A stretch of DNA of 7,399 nucleotides, from positions 1 to 7,399 of the forward strand of contig JAFSQO010000178.1 in the NCBI GenBank assembly GCA_017446645.1, written 5' to 3'. Under the pieces are notes generated by a model. That model saw only the letters and a program-made list of their open reading frames with translations, was not told where the DNA came from and ran no database searches. Numbering within the stretch: the first letter of the stretch is position 1; every line of letters begins with the position of its first letter. Made by a program: the position numbers and the translations under genes. This document shows positions 5,729-7,399 of the stretch, one piece after another. The DNA comes from Synergistaceae bacterium. Its GTDB lineage: Bacteria > Synergistota > Synergistia > Synergistales > Aminobacteriaceae.

Positions 5729-5980
5729 TTAGTCTTCCACACCGATTTTATCAAGCGTGTAATTCATTGCCTCACCTACTGACGTAAGTTTTTCGGCATC
5801 CTCATCGGGGATCTCGATGTCAAATTCTTCTTCGATTCCCATTATAAGCTCTACTATATCAAGTGAGTCAGCTCCGAGATCCTCAACAAAGCTCTTCTCA
5901 GGGGTAACCTGGTCGGGTTCTACGTCAAGACGATCTGAAACGATAGAGACTAACTTTGCTAGTACTTCGTCTTTTTTCAT
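5729..5980 (-). CDS. acpP: Acyl carrier protein
   Basis: AcpP carries acyl intermediates as thioesters on 4'-phosphopantetheine. The 83-residue, very acidic product has the family's four-helix pattern, with GADSLDIVELIM (36-47); Ser39 of DSL is the attachment site. Helix II with the following acidic EEEFDIEIPDEDAE is the usual surface recognised by Fab enzymes. ATG at 5980 is preceded at 8 bases by AAGGAGGTGA, a full complement of the 16S rRNA 3' end and the strongest ribosome binding site in the window, fitting one of the most abundant proteins in the cell. Gaps of 71 bases before and 103 bases after set it apart from its tightly packed neighbours and hold a promoter-like box and a hairpin. 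Confidence 0.98.
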   Translation of the reverse strand: MKKDEVLAKLVSIVSDRLDVEPDQVTPEKSFVEDLGADSLDIVELIMGIEEEFDIEIPDEDAEKLTSVGEAMNYTLDKIGVED

Positions 5981-5988
5981 GATTTACT

Positions 5989-5998
5989 TCACCTCCTT
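5989..5998 (-). promoter_or_regulatory. Exceptionally strong ribosome binding site of acpP
   Basis: Reading the minus strand, AAGGAGGTGA (5998-5989) matches the anti-Shine-Dalgarno over 10 consecutive bases, 8 bases before the ATG. This fixes the acpP start and predicts high translation relative to its neighbours; fabG has GGAGGTGA and fabF only AGGAG before a TTG. Confidence 0.85.
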
Positions 5999-6016
5999 AA
6001 ACGTTACGAAAAATTA

Positions 6017-6022
6017 ATTATA
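6017..6022 (-). promoter_or_regulatory. Perfect -10 box upstream of acpP, possible internal promoter
   Basis: TATAAT (6022-6017 on the minus strand) lies in the AT-rich fabG-acpP gap; transcription would begin near 6010, about 30 bases before acpP. No good -35 box is found at 16-19 bases and there is no TG extension, and perfect -10 matches by chance are common in DNA this AT-rich. Weak support. Confidence 0.3.
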
Positions 6023-6033
6023 TACTAATTATG

Positions 6034-6055
6034 CTAAATTATTACGCTAATTTAG
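6034..6055 (-). other. AT-rich hairpin over the fabG stop codon
   Basis: CTAAATT (6034-6040) and AATTTAG (6049-6055) are perfect inverted copies around an 8-base loop, and the fabG stop codon (6054-6052) lies in one arm. With no U-run after it, it does not look like a terminator; it could protect the 3' end of a processed fabG message or be chance in AT-rich DNA. Confidence 0.25.
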
Positions 6056-6786
6056 AACATTGTCATACCGCCGTCAACTTCGAGGACCTGACCGGTTATA
6101 TAAGCACTTGCCTCACCTGCAAAGAATAATACTGCTTTAGCAACTTCCTCCGGGCTTCCGATTCTGCCTGCGGGAATGCTTTTCAGTATATCAGCTTTTA
6201 TATCAGGCTTTAAGACTTCAGTCATGCTTGTCTCGATAAATCCCGGAGCAACAGCATTTACAGTGATGCCGCGTGAAGCATACTCTCTTGCTACTGACTT
6301 AGTGAAGCCTATTATACCTGCCTTAGAAGCTGCATAATTTGCCTGGCCTGCATTGCCTGTTAAGCCTACGACTGACGAAATATTAATAATCCTGCCGTAT
6401 TTAGCCTTTGCCATGTCCCTGATAGCAGCATGAGTGCAATTATAGACTGAATTCAAATTTGCGTTAATAACTAGCTGCCACTCTTCGGGCTTCATTCTCA
6501 TTAGTAAATTATCACGGGTTATGCCTGCATTGTTCACGAGAACGCTGACACTTTCGCCCATTGAACTCTTTATGGCCTTGAACATCTCCTCGACCTGAGA
6601 GTAATCTCCTGCATCTGCCTGGAATATCTCAGATTTTACACCGAGTGCCTTTATTTCATCACAGACTGATTTAGCAGAGTCGGGACTCCTGTTAAAGTTC
6701 ACAGCTACGTCAAAATTATTTTTCGCGAGTTCCAGAGCTATTGCCCTGCCTATTCCCCGCGATGCTCCAGTAACTAGTGCCAGCAT
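6052..6786 (-). CDS. fabG: 3-oxoacyl-ACP reductase (FabG)
   Basis: FabG reduces 3-oxoacyl-ACP to 3-hydroxyacyl-ACP with NADPH. The 244-residue product is a classical short-chain dehydrogenase: cofactor loop TGASRGIG (6-13), Asp58 in QADAGD, NNAG (85-88), and the catalytic set Asn110, Ser138 (INISSVVG), Tyr151 and Lys155 (YAASK). The AGRIGSPEEVA segment (206-216) and the C-terminal YITGQVLEVDGGM (229-241) are FabG hallmarks. The chain begins almost directly with the first beta strand (MLALVTG), a few residues shorter than in many relatives. ATG at 6786 follows the fabD stop by one base, and its ribosome binding site GGAGGTGA is made by the last codons of fabD, so the two are translationally coupled. 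Confidence 0.97.
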   Translation of the reverse strand: MLALVTGASRGIGRAIALELAKNNFDVAVNFNRSPDSAKSVCDEIKALGVKSEIFQADAGDYSQVEEMFKAIKSSMGESVSVLVNNAGITRDNLLMRMKPEEWQLVINANLNSVYNCTHAAIRDMAKAKYGRIINISSVVGLTGNAGQANYAASKAGIIGFTKSVAREYASRGITVNAVAPGFIETSMTEVLKPDIKADILKSIPAGRIGSPEEVAKAVLFFAGEASAYITGQVLEVDGGMTMF

Positions 6787-6787
6787 G

Positions 6788-7399
6788 TTATTTCACCTCC
6801 AGGGCTTCGCGAATCTTTTCAAGACTTTCGGGCGTTGAACCTGAGAAAATATTCATGCCCTTCTTGCAACGCTTAATTAAACCAGCGAGGACTTTACCGG
6901 GGCCAAGCTCGAAATACGTATTAATCTCTAACTCGTCAGCCATGTATAAGACACTTGCCTCCCATAAGACTGGGCTGAAGGTCTGGGCATAGAGACTCTC
7001 TCGAATCTCTTCGGGTTTTCTAACGGGTCTTGCACTTACATTAGTGATAATATCATAACTTGCCTGATTCCACGAAATTTTATTGAATTCCAGCTTTAAT
7101 TTCTCCGCTGCAGGTTTCATGAATTTGCTGTGAAAAGGCGCGCTGACACTGAGACGCTTTGCCTTGAATTTCTTAGCCTCTTCAACTGCCCTGTCAATAT
7201 ATTCGCTCAGTCCTGAAATTACGACCTGACCGGGGGCATTAAAGTTAGCCGGTTGAATCTCGCCGTTGGGTGCAACTCTCTCGCATAACTCTTTAACGTC
7301 GTCAGGGCTTGCTCCAAGTAACGCTGCCATTGAGCCTTTGCCTTCGGGGACAGCTTCCTGCATGAATTCTCCGCGATGCTGAACGAGTCTCACTGCATC
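6788..7399 (-). CDS. fabD: Malonyl-CoA:ACP transacylase (FabD), 5' end outside the window
   Basis: FabD moves malonyl from CoA to AcpP, supplying the extender unit for FabF. The last 203 codons are present, roughly two thirds of a usual protein of about 310 residues; the nucleophile motif GHSxGE lies beyond the edge. Visible landmarks, numbered in the fragment: RGEFMQEAVP (9-18), GSMAALLG (22-29), NAPGQVVISG (54-63), and SAPFHSKFM (86-94) with catalytic His90. Near the end come SPVLWEASV and the ELGPGKVLAGLIKR segment. The GTG at 7393 is not the start, because the frame is open to the window edge and DAVRLVQ matches internal FabD sequence. The stop at 6788 is one base from fabG. It is the most upstream visible gene of the fab cluster. 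Confidence 0.96.
   Translation of the reverse strand, partial: DAVRLVQHRGEFMQEAVPEGKGSMAALLGASPDDVKELCERVAPNGEIQPANFNAPGQVVISGLSEYIDRAVEEAKKFKAKRLSVSAPFHSKFMKPAAEKLKLEFNKISWNQASYDIITNVSARPVRKPEEIRESLYAQTFSPVLWEASVLYMADELEINTYFELGPGKVLAGLIKRCKKGMNIFSGSTPESLEKIREALEVK

Noticed and set aside
7388..7393. GTG at 7393 as the start of fabD
   Set aside because: The frame is open to the window edge, residues there match internal FabD sequence, and the essential N-terminal GHSxGE nucleophile motif would be lost.

Overview
The window looks like ordinary chromosome of an anaerobic bacterium. It is gene-dense, of moderate-to-low GC, has strong Shine-Dalgarno sites and makes unusual use of TTG start codons. 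The order fabD-fabG-acpP-fabF-rnc is the classical type II fatty-acid cluster of Synergistota and Firmicutes-like genomes. A Cys-rich C_GCAxxG_C_C-type redox protein also points to an anaerobe. I favour a member of Synergistota, but this is inference from gene order and protein style, not from a marker gene.

Left block, minus strand (1-1616): a family 2 (trimeric) purine nucleoside phosphorylase gene is followed five bases later by the start of a secreted M23 metallopeptidase gene, which runs off the left edge. The peptidase's ribosome binding site lies inside the end of the phosphorylase gene, so the two are probably translationally coupled.

Centre, plus strand (1726-2833): a two-gene unit. 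The first gene encodes a long coiled-coil protein built from near-identical 11-residue (33 bp) repeats and ending in a transmembrane segment. One base later comes the gene for a 130-residue protein with 12 cysteines. The 109 bp between this unit and the phosphorylase gene holds two promoter-like sequences facing opposite ways and lying almost exactly on top of each other, inside a short inverted repeat.

Right block, minus strand (2834-7399), in transcription order from the right edge: fabD (5' end missing), fabG, acpP, fabF, rnc, then a gene for a periplasmic-binding-protein-like protein of the TroA/ZnuA fold. fabD-fabG are 1 bp apart; fabF-rnc and rnc-binding protein overlap. acpP alone is set off by longer gaps, with a perfect -10 box and a perfect 10-base Shine-Dalgarno in front and a GC-rich hairpin behind, as expected for the most heavily expressed product of the cluster. 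Together these genes load malonyl groups on ACP (FabD), condense (FabF) and reduce (FabG) acyl chains carried by AcpP; rnc is a frequent genomic companion.

I found no mobile element, CRISPR array, tRNA or rRNA. The points most worth a second look are the repeat-built coiled-coil/Cys-rich gene pair, an Asn in place of a metal-binding Asp in RNase III, the nearly His-free ZnuA-like protein coupled to rnc, and the overlapping divergent promoters.
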